Assembly: GCA_037447655.1 (NCBI GenBank)
Contig: JBBHKE010000839.1
Location: forward strand, 1 to 44,900
Length of the DNA stretch: 44,900 nucleotides
Direction of reading: 5' to 3'
Source of the DNA: Zygnema cylindricum
Lineage: Eukaryota > Streptophyta > Zygnematophyceae > Zygnematales > Zygnemataceae
Shown here: positions 21,158 through 31,769 of the stretch, piece after piece
How positions within the stretch are numbered: the stretch's first letter is position 1
Layout: the number at the start of each line of letters is the position of its first letter
Notes under the pieces: generated by a model
Told to the model about the DNA's origin: nothing
Database searches by the model: none
The model's input: only the letters and a program-made list of their open reading frames with translations
Made by a program: the position numbers and the translations under genes

Positions 21158-22197
21158 CCAAGGGTTACAAAGTATTTGACATTAAGAAAAATAAAATCGT
21201 GGTAGCCAGAAACATCATAGTGAAAGATGAGAGAAAATGAATAGATGTATTAAGTCAGCGTAGAAATGAAAAGAAAGATCAAAGTGTTGATTATATCTTT
21301 TTAGAGGAAAATCCTATGTTTTTCAAGAAAATATATAGAAAATGCATCACATCAAGACGTGACTTGCAATCATCTTCTCCACCAGTAATAGGAAATGTTA
21401 TGCCTGAAAGAGTTGCAAACTCTCCTTTACCTCAAGCCGAAACTAAATCACAAGAAGAATCACATGTATTGAGGAGGAGGACCCAACCATCTATACCAGC
21501 GACAGAATTTCCAAGTGGAGTTAAGCGAAGTGTTCGACTCAGGGGAGAAAATGCAGCATATGCTCACTCAGCACACACAGAAGAGCCTCTAACGTTGACG
21601 GAAGCTTTTTCGAGTAATGAAAGGGATCACTGGGTGGAAGCGGTCAATGAAGAAATTAAGTCCATCACGGAGGCCCAAATATGAGATATGATGGAACTTC
21701 CTCTAGGGAGAAAAGCTATTGGAAGTAAATGGTTGTTTAAATTAAAATTAAACCCAAATAATACCATAGACAAGTATAAGGCTCGCTTGGTTGCTAAAGG
21801 ATATAATCAAAAGGACGGGATAGATTATGAATAAACTTTTTCACCAGTTGTAAGGTTTCCATCTGTCCGCATCTTACTTACATTATTTGCCATAGAGGAT
21901 TTTGACATCCACCAAATGGATGTCAAAACCGCATTTTTGCATAGTGATTTACATGAGGTATTTTATATGAAGTAGCCACAAGGTTATGAGGAAACAAGAA
22001 AAAAAAATCTTGTGTGCAGACTTTTAAAATTTTTGTATGGCCTAAAACAGACCCCTAGGGAATGGAACCGAAAGTTAGATGAGTTCTTGACAAGATTATG
22101 ATTAACTAGAATTAGTTCAGATCATTCAGTATATGTGAAGTGTGGTGATAATCCTGATGAGGTGATATTCATTGCTGTGTATGTTGAAGATTTGCTG
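21158..22197 (+). mobile_element. Copia C, right fragment: integrase end and reverse transcriptase, broken
   Basis: It continues the integrase split by copia B (GYKVFDIKKNKIVVA) after the CCAAG duplication, then a linker with RRRTQPSIPATEFPSG and RT. RT motifs: RDHWVEAVNEEIKSI, KAIGSKWLFKLKLNPNNT, MDVKTAFLHSDLHE and KFLYGLKQTPREWNRKLDEF. The active box reads YVED at 22180-22191 where YVDD is expected. Several stops and frameshifts are present. The element ends abruptly around 22197, inside RT, against the exon of the chloroplast-protein gene. Confidence 0.85.
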
Positions 22198-22784
22198 CTA
22201 AGTAGGCGGGAAACTAATAGCAGAGCCTCCAATTGCCAAAGCTGAAAGACAACCAACAATGGCAGCTCTCTTCACACCGTCGAGCTTAAAGAAACCAGAA
22301 GAGGCAGAATCGTCCTGCAAAAGAAAAAATAGTCACATAGGAGATAAGTTTTTAAGTCAATTATTCAAACTTAAACCTCAGAAACAAAGATGCATACGTG
22401 GGAATCTGAAATAATTCCTCAAACTCACCAAAAGCGAGTTTTAACGCCATTCAATTAGGCCGAACATACAAAAAACTGGAGGCATCTTGTTAGTCGTGGA
22501 GCACAACACTTTGAAGAAAGAAAACATCACTACATGCAACATAACTGCAAATGAGAATAAGGTCCATTCTCTTTTTATATCGAGGCAACTGAATACTGAA
22601 GCTAAAAAAAAATTACCTCGTGTGACGCTGCAGCTCGAACAACCCGGATTGGCCTCCTGACACTGACTGCGGACCTGTTGGTTGCACTCGCACCAAACTT
22701 CGAAGACAGGCCTCCGTTGCCACTTAATGGATTCACAGGCGCAGGTGCGGCATACTGCAATCCCACTGCTTGAAGGGCTGCCAT
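22198..22784 (-). CDS. Start of a nuclear gene for a chloroplast-targeted protein, two exons, 3' part lost or displaced
   Basis: Read on the minus strand, exon 1 is 22784-22617 (56 codons) from an ATG in a good plant context (AAAAATGGC). It encodes a transit-peptide-like N-terminus (MAALQAVGLQYAAPAPV, many Ser/Ala/Arg, few acidic residues) ending RRPIRVVRAAASHE. Donor GAG/GTAATT and acceptor TTTTGCAG define an intron 22616-22315. Exon 2 (from 22314, phase 0) encodes DDSASSGFFKLDGVKRAAIV, then a hydrophobic stretch rich in Ala/Gly that could be a membrane or lumen-targeting segment. The frame ends FPPT at TAG 22200-22198, at or just inside the copia C junction, so the stop is probably supplied by the retroelement and the native 3' part is missing. 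I do not recognise the protein. A small thylakoid protein is a reasonable guess. Confidence 0.6.
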
Positions 22785-23255
22785 TTTTGGAGTGAGCGGA
22801 GTTTAAGGATCAAAAAGCTGCAAAGACTGCTGAAGGAAAAATAACAAGCAAGGAAATCTTTCCTTTCTATTTCTTTCAAGGAACAAGCTACAGAATATCC
22901 TTGCAGTGATGCTTTCCGCATTTGATCGACGTGTGGCACTCCTTTTATCCTTGAGCCATTGACACAGTTCATCTCCAAAAATAGCGGCTGACAAAATCTA
23001 GAGAATTTTCTGATTGCCATGTGGCAAAAAAATTGTATACGTGTCAAGAAATGGCATGCTCTCCGTCCGGAAGCCATTTGCATGGCTGCTTCGTGGCAGG
23101 GAGCCTCGACTAGAACCGCTCGTGTGAAAGGCTCGAGAGCGCAAAGTGTCACTTTCTTGAAGAACGAAATATCTGTATCACAAGGTTCGAGACTCTTTAT
23201 TGGCTCGATCATGCTGTTCATCATCACTCTCGAATTTGTTATTAGCGCTGACTAA
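22785..23255 (-). promoter_or_regulatory. Presumed 5' region of the chloroplast-protein gene
   Basis: This lies upstream of the minus-strand ATG at 22784. On that strand it contains GGATAAAAGG (GATAA/I-box-like and TATA-like) near 22945-22957, CACACGTCGATC nearby, and GCCACATGGCA near 23020-23030, a palindrome close to a G-box/E-box. Such elements are common in light-responsive nuclear photosynthesis genes, but none is verified. The long minus-strand frame across this region has no recognisable protein motif and is judged a chance ORF. Confidence 0.3.
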
Positions 23256-23614
23256 AAACAGGGCCTGCGTGGAAGCTCGAAACCACGCTGTCAAGTAACG
23301 TGTGATCGCACTAAATATTCTGCGGACGCACATTATCCACGTGCGCACGCAACACGTTTAGTGCGCTGTAAAGTCAACGGTAGAAGAAAAGCCACAATAC
23401 AGTACACATGTACAGTACGAAATGTGTCATCTCGTACTAGAATTGTTCATTATTTCGTACAGTCGTACAAAAAGAGTGTCAGATAAAGGCATCGACACGC
23501 GAAAGTGAGTGCGTCCATACAAAAAAGCGCACTCAGATTTGATCCCCAGTGATAAATACGGGGGAAAATCACACGAACCTGTTCTCACGTGTTCAAACGT
23601 CGACTATGTTAAAC
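23256..23614. other. Intergenic, no gene seen
   Basis: No gene or repeat structure is recognised between the upstream region of the minus-strand gene and the F1 element, apart from frequent GTAC words. Confidence 0.4.
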
Positions 23615-24270
23615 CATAGTTCAAAAGTAGGTGAAAGTAGGCCCATACAATATGGCTATTGTATGCAAAACATACAATATGACCATAGTTGTTCACGGCG
23701 TTTAGTGCGAACGATTTAATCGCAACGAATTATACGTAACAAACGCATTGAACCTTTTGAAAAAATCGTAAAAATCGTTAATGAATTTTCGTCCGTACTA
23801 TTCCGTACATGTAAACAAAAATAAATTTTACATATCCCGCAGTTTGTACATTTTCCGTACAATTCCCGTATTTTTTGTCATAGTCCGTACAATGTTGGTA
23901 CAATTCCGTACGTTTCCCGTTAAATTTCTGTTCAGTTTACCGGACAGAAAGTACTACGACATGCAACGTATCTTTTAGTCAAATTCCGTAATTTTTGGGT
24001 ACAAAACCGTACAGTTACTGTACATTTTTGTACAGTTTCCGTAAATTCTCCGTTCAGTTTACCGGATAGAAAGTACATCGCGTTTTTTTCCGATTTATTC
24101 AAAAGTTACGAATTATACGTTTTAATCGGAAAAAAGGAAAAAATCGCGCGATTTGAACAACTATGGCATAAACGCACACACATACAGTATGCATACTCTA
24201 CGCGAGTTTTGTGCCAAGTTTTGTGCGCCTACCAAAGGCCTACCATAAAAACGCCTACTTTTGAACTATG
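23615..24270. mobile_element. TIR family F1, copy 2, holding a nested F2 element
   Basis: The left terminus CATAGTTCAAAAGTAGGTG and right terminus CGCCTACTTTTGAACTATG are inverted repeats. F2 copy 2 (23683-24166) lies inside, right after the ATACAATATGA stretch that in other F1 copies continues into CCTTAAGACCC. The F1 interior right of F2 is shorter than or different from that of the 25665 copy. Confidence 0.75.
23683..24166. mobile_element. TIR family F2, copy 2 (484 bp), inside F1
   Basis: The ends are CCATAGTTGTTC and GAACAACTATGG. It has the same length as copy 1 (7908-8391) and is highly similar throughout. No ORF of interest. A direct target duplication is not evident at either copy. 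Confidence 0.8.
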
Positions 24271-24926
24271 ATAGAAACCTTATTAACACTAAATTATCGC
24301 GTACGCTAATTTTTCTTTAAACGACGGTATAATTAAGTGTAGTTTTTTTTTTGGCCATTTTACCAAAATAGTAAAATACGCTGATTCTTTAGATGCCCTG
24401 AGTCCATGTACAGTACTGTAGTTTCTTTCTGATCAATTGAAACGAATATATATTTTTTGGCACCTTGGTTTTACGACGAAACGATTCTGAATCAAAATCG
24501 TACTAAATCTTAAAATTTTCCGCGAATCGACGCGTCCCATCAGCGCCAAGATTGCGGGTCGTATTGAAACGTTTAAACTCATTGACGGGAAAGAATGTAG
24601 ACGTTTGGCACAGTGGCATTTTCATGATTTCAAGAAACAACAAGTGACAGATCGAGGAAAAATGGAAAATACTTGGAATAACCGACGCCATTTTGAGCCG
24701 ACGGTACTTTTTTATGTGATCTACTTCTTTTTCTTGTATATTCTAACGATTATGTTTCTGTTCATTGCGTCTACAAAAAACGCTTCATGGACACGTGTCA
24801 TATTACTATTGTTGTCAAACATTTAAGGTCAGCTTTGGAAGTTAAAAACAAAAGATTTTACATATAATTTTGCATGTAATTTGCGAAGACACGATTTCGC
24901 ACGAATAAGAAGCTAATTTCGCAGTA
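24271..24926. other. Intergenic, no gene seen
   Basis: No gene is recognised. Short ORFs here have no recognisable motifs. Confidence 0.4.
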
Positions 24927-25125
24927 CACCGTGAATCGTTATTAGCCTTATGTACGCTATATCGGCACCCCAAAATTTTGACATTGATACCTTAAATATA
25001 ATAAATTATACTATTTAAGGAAGTGGACCATAATCTGCCACGTCTCCCATCACTAAATTAGAATTAATGACGCTAATTTTTTCTTTACACTAATAATTTC
25101 TATACGCTAATAACGATTCAAGGTG
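24927..25125. mobile_element. Family T TIR element, compact copy (199 bp)
   Basis: TA then CACCGTGAATCGTTATTAG at the left, and CTAATAACGATTCAAGGTG then TA at the right, form a near-perfect inverted repeat. This is MITE-sized. It defines the family whose termini recur at 663-683, 5728, 8787, 6186/7476 and 43999. Confidence 0.75.
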
Positions 25126-25664
25126 TAGTATTTGAGTTTTAATGATAACGACTCGCGGGTAGCTATTGCCTGTTGGACACCACCGAAATGTCGAATAAAT
25201 GTTTCCAGTTTATCCGTCAAATATATAAATTTTGTGATAATTGGCCGCCGATCCCGTCCACCAAACTGACAATACCCGACTGCATTGATTAGCTTCATCC
25301 ACCGACTTTCTTTTCCACACGCACAAGCTGGTATACTGTTCAATACGATAAAATCTGTTTCAACATGCCAGGCTGTTCTAGCCACGTTGCAACCTCCCAC
25401 TTGCCAGCCCTTTTATACCAATTAAATGGTCAGATTTCGAAAGAAAATACAAAATCCATCAAAATCATGACGAAAGAAAGCTGTACTAGAATATATGATG
25501 GAAACATACACTCTACGACAGTCTTGCCTTAAGCGATTCTCTATCATAGAAACGCACCTCGTAACTGAATCCAGTCTGGCAAAAAGCTGGCAGTGGCTGA
25601 CAAACGCCTAACTGTTTCCACATGCGAACTGTAAAAAGCGCACGGCGGTGGAAAACTTTTGAAC
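25126..25664. other. Intergenic, no gene seen
   Basis: Nothing recognisable. A minus-strand frame at 25107-25400 has no known motif and overlaps the TIR element end. Confidence 0.4.
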
Positions 25665-25969
25665 CATAGTTCAAAAGTAGGTGAAAGTAGGCCCATACAA
25701 TATGCCTATTGTATACAAAACATACAATATGACCTTAAGACCCATATTGTATTCGGACCTATTCGGACCAATTAAAACATTCGGACCAAACACTGGACCA
25801 ATTAAAACATTCGGACCAAATTTTTTATTTATACCGTCAGATTCGGACGATCGGACGGTCGCTGATAAAATTAGCGAACTAAGAAGATCACATGAAAAGC
25901 CCATAACACAACTTACGATAAAGGCGCCGACCAAAGGCCTACCATAAAAACGCCTACTTTTGAACTATG
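25665..25969. mobile_element. TIR family F1, copy 3, apparently complete (305 bp)
   Basis: It starts CATAGTTCAAAAGTAGG and ends CCTACTTTTGAACTATG, 17-bp perfect inverted repeats. The interior contains short internal repeats of ATTCGGACCAATTAAAAC and the GACGATCGGACGGTCGCTGA segment shared with copy 1. No coding capacity. Confidence 0.85.
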
Positions 25970-26652
25970 TTTTGAACTGACTATTCATATTTGGAAGCGG
26001 ATATATTGGCCATTGCGAATTGACCGTTCACATATGCAACCGGAGAATAGTAGTTGGTAGCGCCCGTGGCAAAGATGATGCGATGGTGAAGAGCGGAAAG
26101 ACGCAGTTAGGGTTACAACTTAACAAGGAGACAAGAATACAGGTTACGAATTTACTGCAGAGGCAAAGCGAGCCCATAATGAAAACCTGGCTGATGGAAT
26201 TCTAGCATCTTGCTTCGCCGTGGGCGAGGATATTCTGTTTTATGTAGAATTCTTGTACATCCTTAGGAAAAAGGCTTCTCTGAAGTTCTTTATGATTGGC
26301 ATTCTGCACTGCGATATAACATTAAAACTTAAAACTTAATGCAACAGATGCATACGCTTTCAAAAACTACCTGGTCAACCTTCCTCAAAGTCTCAAGGTT
26401 TGATGTTGGACCGTTGTTGCCGAGACAAAATGAAGAAGGACAAGCAATATTCAACTGCGATTTTGAATGTTTAGGTTTTTTGGGTTAAAGGCAAACAATA
26501 GTGCCTATTTCAGTAGACGATTCTTATGTAGATTTTAAAGAATCTCTTATGTGATCCACGTCAGCAAGAAGTTATTCTAACTGGCCCCTGTCTGGGCGAA
26601 GCATCAGCCCTCAAGTGTGAGGGAGGTGGCAAAAGAGGGCTGGATTAGAGTT
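25970..26652. other. Region upstream of the kinase gene (promoter and 5' UTR expected)
   Basis: No gene is recognised. The kinase start codon is at 26653. The frame is open upstream only from a GTG at 26617, so the ATG at 26653 is preferred. No clear TATA box was identified. Confidence 0.35.
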
Positions 26653-29600
26653 ATGGGGTGTGTATGTTCACAGGAGCAGCTGGAGACAGAGAGCCCTCGG
26701 GATAAGTCGCGGTCACGTCGAGCAAGCACAAGCCTTCTTGCAGAAACTTCCCCGCAAGTTCCGAAGCCTAAACCAACAAGACAGACAGGACAAACTCAAG
26801 CAGTAGAAGACGTGGCGGAACGCCGGAAGGAGAGAGTGGTAACTGAGGTTGCGGAGGTGGCTGGAAGGCCTACTCCCAGCCCTCAGTTAGGGCTGGTACC
26901 AAAGAGTATTGAAGGAGAGCAGGTGGCAGCAGGTTGGCCCGCATGGCTTGCGGCAGTTGCAGGGGAGGCCATAAAGGGATGGGTACCAAGGAGGGCGGAT
27001 TCGTTTGAGAAGTTAGACAAGGTGGGTGAGTCAGTGAGTGCGAGTAAATGAGTCTTTGAGTGAATGAGTGGATAAGTAAATTATAGTGTGCAAATGTTTG
27101 TTACACTGCTGACATTGGTAGGTAAAGAGTTCAAGAAATTCCGGAAGGGCCTAGTAGATAGATGCTGGTGATTACAGTCACTTTTGCAATGTGTTTTATG
27201 TGTCTCTGAATGATGCACAAAGTCTGGTAGTGACGAGCACTACCAAATATAGGTTGTCGCTTTCTTCGACATGTCATGCTCTTGTTTTGGAAGTGTGCTG
27301 GTGAACGTTTCCTGTCGTGGTTAAGATAATGCCGTTTGTAAGTGCCGGTAGGGCTCACCATGGAAAGAGGGATGAATAGACCAATATGCGTTTTTTCCCA
27401 ACTCGTCAGGATTATGGCAATCATGCCATTGGAGAAGCAGTCTGGTTTTGCCTTACAGTTTATGATTTCTGATGATTATAACATTTCTGATAATTTCTGC
27501 CAAGTACTATGCAGATAGGACAAGGTACATACAGCAATGTGTACAAGGCACGTGATTTGGAGAGTCAAAAATTGGTGGCTTTGAAGAAAGTCAGGTTTGA
27601 CAATTTGGAACCGGAGAGTGTTCGTTTTATGGCTCGGGAGATAGAAGTCTTACGACGCCTTGACCATCCTAACATTGTCCAGCTTCTAGGCCTTGTGACG
27701 TCACGCATGAGTTGCAGCCTGTATTTGGTGTTTGAGTATATGGAGCATGACCTTGCGGGGCTGGCAGCATGTCCAAACGTGACGTTCACAGAGGCACAGG
27801 TACTTGAGCTTGTTTTTTTAAGAATCTTCTCTGGCAGTGATTGCTATGTATCAATGAATGTGCTGTTATGCAAGTAATATTGAGTAACTTAAGACGTAAA
27901 TTTCTGTAATCAAGTAATATGTGTATTTCTGTTTCTGTTATTGCACCTGAGTGAATGTTGCTGCAGAAATGTGCAAAATAGAATATGAAGTTTCATATTT
28001 AAATGTCTTAGTTTGGAAATTGCCAGAAGGTTTTGGTTGGAAACTTCGTGTTTGCAGTATTGTCCTTTCTGGTTGCAAAAGGGTTTCTAACGTTTTGTTA
28101 CAGGTTGTTTGCAAAGCTAGTTTTTGAGAATGTTTGTTAGTTGTTTTTGTCTATGCTAGAATGAAGATAAGCAACGGTCAACAGGAAGCAAGAGAGGCAA
28201 GGTAGCTTGCAAAACAGGGGCCTTCTTTGGTGACATTTTTGATGAATTTGTGACGGGAACAAACTTGGGTTGCAGGTGAAATGCTACATGCAGCAGCTCC
28301 TTTTGGGCTTGGAGCATTGCCACACAAGAGGAGTCTTGCATCGTGACATTAAAGGCTCAAATTTGCTACTGGACAACAAAGGAATATTAAAGATTGCCGA
28401 TTTTGGTTTGGCTACTTTCTACCGACCTGAACAGAATGTGCCCCTCACTAGCAGAGTGGTTACTCTTTGGTATCGACCTCCAGAACTTCTCCTTGGTGCT
28501 ACTAGTTATGGAGTTGCTGTGGACCTATGGAGCTCTGGCTGCATTTTAGCTGAGCTTTTAGCCGGAAAACCCATCATGCCTGGACGCACAGAGGTAAGAA
28601 AAATGTGATGTCACATAATCTAGTTGTTACTCGAGAGATATTTGTTTTATTGAAGTTGTTTGATATTGCATCTGGATCCTTGGTTCATGGGTTTAGTCCA
28701 AGCCCTGGTGTCTTGGGCTGACACAAAGGCTTGGTCGTGCAGGTGAATCATGATGTCTTTGGTGCGATAGGTCAGCTCCTTTTGTTGTGACGAGATATTT
28801 TTTCTGTCATGTGGGATGACTCAGGTGGAGCAACTTCATAAAATCTTCAAGCTTTGTGGTTCTCCGTCAGAGGAGTACTGGCGTAAATCTCGTCTTCCTC
28901 ATGCAACAATTTTTAAACCAACACAGCCATACAAGAGGAGTCTTTCTGAGATGTTCAAGGACTTTCCGTCAACCAGTCTGGCTCTGCTAGAAACCCTTCT
29001 TTCGATTGAACCGGGAGATCGAGGCACAGCAACATTGGCACTGAAGAGTGAGGTACTTGGGTCTGTACTTTGGCACCTACCTGATGTCTGGTTTTACAGT
29101 AGAAATTTGATAGTTAGCGGATGACCAGACAGAGTTGGTTTATGCGGGTTTGCAAAAAGACAATGGTATTATTATAGACAAGGAGTTTGCAGTTCTCTTC
29201 TGACAGGAGATTGATAGCAACTGGAGTTCACTTAAAGTTTCCGGAACTGTACTTAATGAAGTATGCTGAAGAGGAAATTACAGTACGACAGGTAATTATA
29301 ACCATGAGTTCAAATTGCTTATTAGGGCAAGTGTGCATAAAGCACATAAAACTGACTCTTACTTTTATAGAATTCTTCTTTAGGGTTTTTGGTTATATGT
29401 TTGATATTTCTCTGGTGGCTGGAGCTATTTTTACTTGGCCAGGCGGCAACTAAGGTAGTTATGCATGATAGGCTGGTAAGAAGAGGGATGATGTTCAATT
29501 TGAGGTCAATGATGTTTTTGGAAATGTATAGCGCTTCCAGAAGCATTCAAATATGAATGCAGGGTTCGTGTTTTGCGCTCTAATGTCAGCTGTTTATCCT

Positions 29601-31769
29601 ATGAAAATGGATTTGAGAAGTAAATCCTATTTGTCCTTGTATGACACTTGCAGTTTTTCACTACCAAGCCTCTACCATGTGATCCAAGCAGTCTTCCTGA
29701 GTATCCTCCCAGCAAGGAGTATGATGCTAAGTTGCGAGATGAAGAGGCACGCAGGTATGTGGACATTTTATGTTTTACTTTTTGCGGAAGGGAACTGTTA
29801 GTTGAATTTCTTGGACCTTAAGATTTTTTACGTCTTATGGAAGGGTTAGGTCGCTAGTTACACTTAACTTGGATGTAATTGAGTCTAAATCAGGAAATGA
29901 TTGGATTATATGCTGGTTCTTTTTTTCGCAGACAAAGGAATCAACCTGGAAGAACATCTAGGGGAGGGGCAGATCATAAAAGACAAACTTCAAGCCGAGA
30001 ACGCAGGGGAGGTCCTGCGCCTCATGCTAACGCTGAAGATCCAAATGCTATTGCTGCAATGGTGAGTTTATTATAGTTTCTCACAAATGTTATTTGTTTG
30101 TCCTTTCTGTAAATAGCATGGTTTTATGAAGAGTTAGGTTGAAGCCTAGAAATATTTTCTTGGTGTGCATAAGATAGATAACGCCTCGTCAAGTTCTGCC
30201 TGGTGATGTCAAAAAGTTATGACATTTTCTGTGAGGATTTATGCTGATAATTTCCAGACCATAGCTGCAGATATAAAAGGATTTTACGATTGTGCATGTT
30301 GATTTGTGAAAAGATGTGCATGGAGTACAAGCATCATCATGTCTCTCTTCCTCCCAGTTTATTCCCATGTATTGTTTATGAATCAGCACAGTTAGTAGTT
30401 GTTTATGGGTTTTCTGATTTTACCTTGTGCAGAAAGCAAGGCAAATAAACTCTTCCTCCAAAAAGAGTCAGTCTGAAAAATTCACAACCAACGAACTTTC
30501 AGGAGCTTTCCAAGTTGTTGGAGGAGAGACTCGTGATGTTTCTGGGCAATTGCAAAGTAGAGTTCAAACAGATGGCCGACATCCTCATGCTTCTAAATCT
30601 GGTCCACAACCGATGCTTCCTGGAAAAGGTGGCGGGGCAGGGCCCTCTTCAGGATGGGGTGGAAAGGGGGCGAATGGACCAGGTGAAGATGTCCGAAATG
30701 CTCCTCCTAGGATGACATCTCGACCGGGAAAATCTGTGACCGTTCCAGATTTTGCCCTTCAAGGAGGATATCCAGATGTCAGGCAACGATTGGAAGCAGG
30801 TGGATCAGGCTTGACAGGAGCCCAGAATGGGGGTCGTGAACATTCTCGGGATCATAATGGGGTAAAAAAAACACGAGAACGGGAGAGGGAGAGAGACAGC
30901 ACTCGAGAAAGGGAACGTGAAGGGGGTCATGGAGAAAGTCGAAGGGACCGAACTCTTGGCAGTGAGCATGTGGTGAGTCTCTAAATGATGAAAGTGTTTT
31001 GTTCAATAAATTTCAAAACCAAAGCATCTGAAGTTAGAATCGTCTTCAATTATCCTTTCTCTTTGGATTTTGTGACTAATTTTTAGTTTTTGCTGTTTGG
31101 TTCTCTTCTGTCCTCCATATAGAAAAGCTTTTTGGAGGTTTCTTGGCAATATGCAAGTATTTTACAGGTATTACATGGCAATATACAGGAGTGCCTGTAA
31201 TGGGGTGCCCTTTTGATGCTCGATTCTATTTCAAGATGCTGTACAATCCTGCACTCTAGATATGGTTCTGTAAATTGATATTTTATAGTTTATGGGACAC
31301 ATACAAAGCACTGTTTTCAGGGGTTTTCTAATGTTTCCTTAGGTGCTAAAAACGGTATAGATTTATGCAAGATGGTGTGAATTCTGCGTCTTACGTCACA
31401 ATTTATTTTTTGCAATAGTTACAGTGACACATTGCTGAACCAAGTTGTCTGATTGGGTGTTGGAAGATGTGACAGTCGTCACAAACCAGTCGGTCCCATT
31501 ATCATCAAATTCCAGCCTTGGAACCTGGGAGGGAATTGGAATCAATTCTTGAACCTCCCACGTGGCAAACCACACATGGAGGACATAGTGGTCCCCTGCA
31601 GATGACAAGGAAAGTAGTTCCGTCCATTGAACATAACAGATCTGGTTCAGGATCATTGATTTCATCGGGATCCGGAAGAGGCGGAGCTACAGAAGAACGG
31701 AGAATAGGTGCCCCTGCGCGAGATGGACCACCTGGGAAAGTTGTTCCATCTGCCCATTTATTTTCGTAG
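26653..31769 (+). CDS. CDK-related Ser/Thr protein kinase, plant At1g54610/IBS1-type, eight exons
   Basis: Exons: 26653-27021, 27515-27799, 28276-28593, 28825-29052, 29654-29754, 29932-30061, 30433-30972 and 31476-31769, all with GT/AG borders and compatible phases; about 754 codons. An alternative last join (30961 to 31516, phase 1) also keeps frame and gives about 737. The start MGCVCSQ is an N-myristoylation plus cysteine signal, suggesting membrane attachment as known for this family. The family-typical AGWPAWLAAVAGEAIKGWVP precedes the kinase domain. Kinase motifs: IGQGTYSNVYKA glycine loop, VALKK lysine, ESVRFMAREI helix C, HRDIKGSN catalytic loop, IADFGLA, and VTLWYRPPELLLG in the activation segment, so it should be catalytically active. 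Exons 4-5 give VEQLHKIFKLCGSPSE and LPEYPPSKEYDAKLRDEEARR, both diagnostic of the group. The tail is basic, Gly/Ser-rich and has Arg-Glu repeats (RERERERD). The substrate and cyclin partner cannot be read from sequence. Confidence 0.92.

Noticed and set aside
23180-23200. GGTTCGAGACT as a tRNA T-arm (B box)
   Set aside because: No matching acceptor stem, A box or cloverleaf could be found around it.
22733-23227. 164-residue minus-strand ORF upstream of and overlapping the chloroplast-protein exon
   Set aside because: It has no recognisable motif, overlaps exon 1 in another frame, and covers the likely promoter and 5' UTR of that gene.
29187-29453. Possible extra kinase exon in the fourth intron
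   Set aside because: The flanking exons join directly to give the family-conserved ALKSE-FFTTKPLPCDPSSLPEY order, so no exon is missing here.
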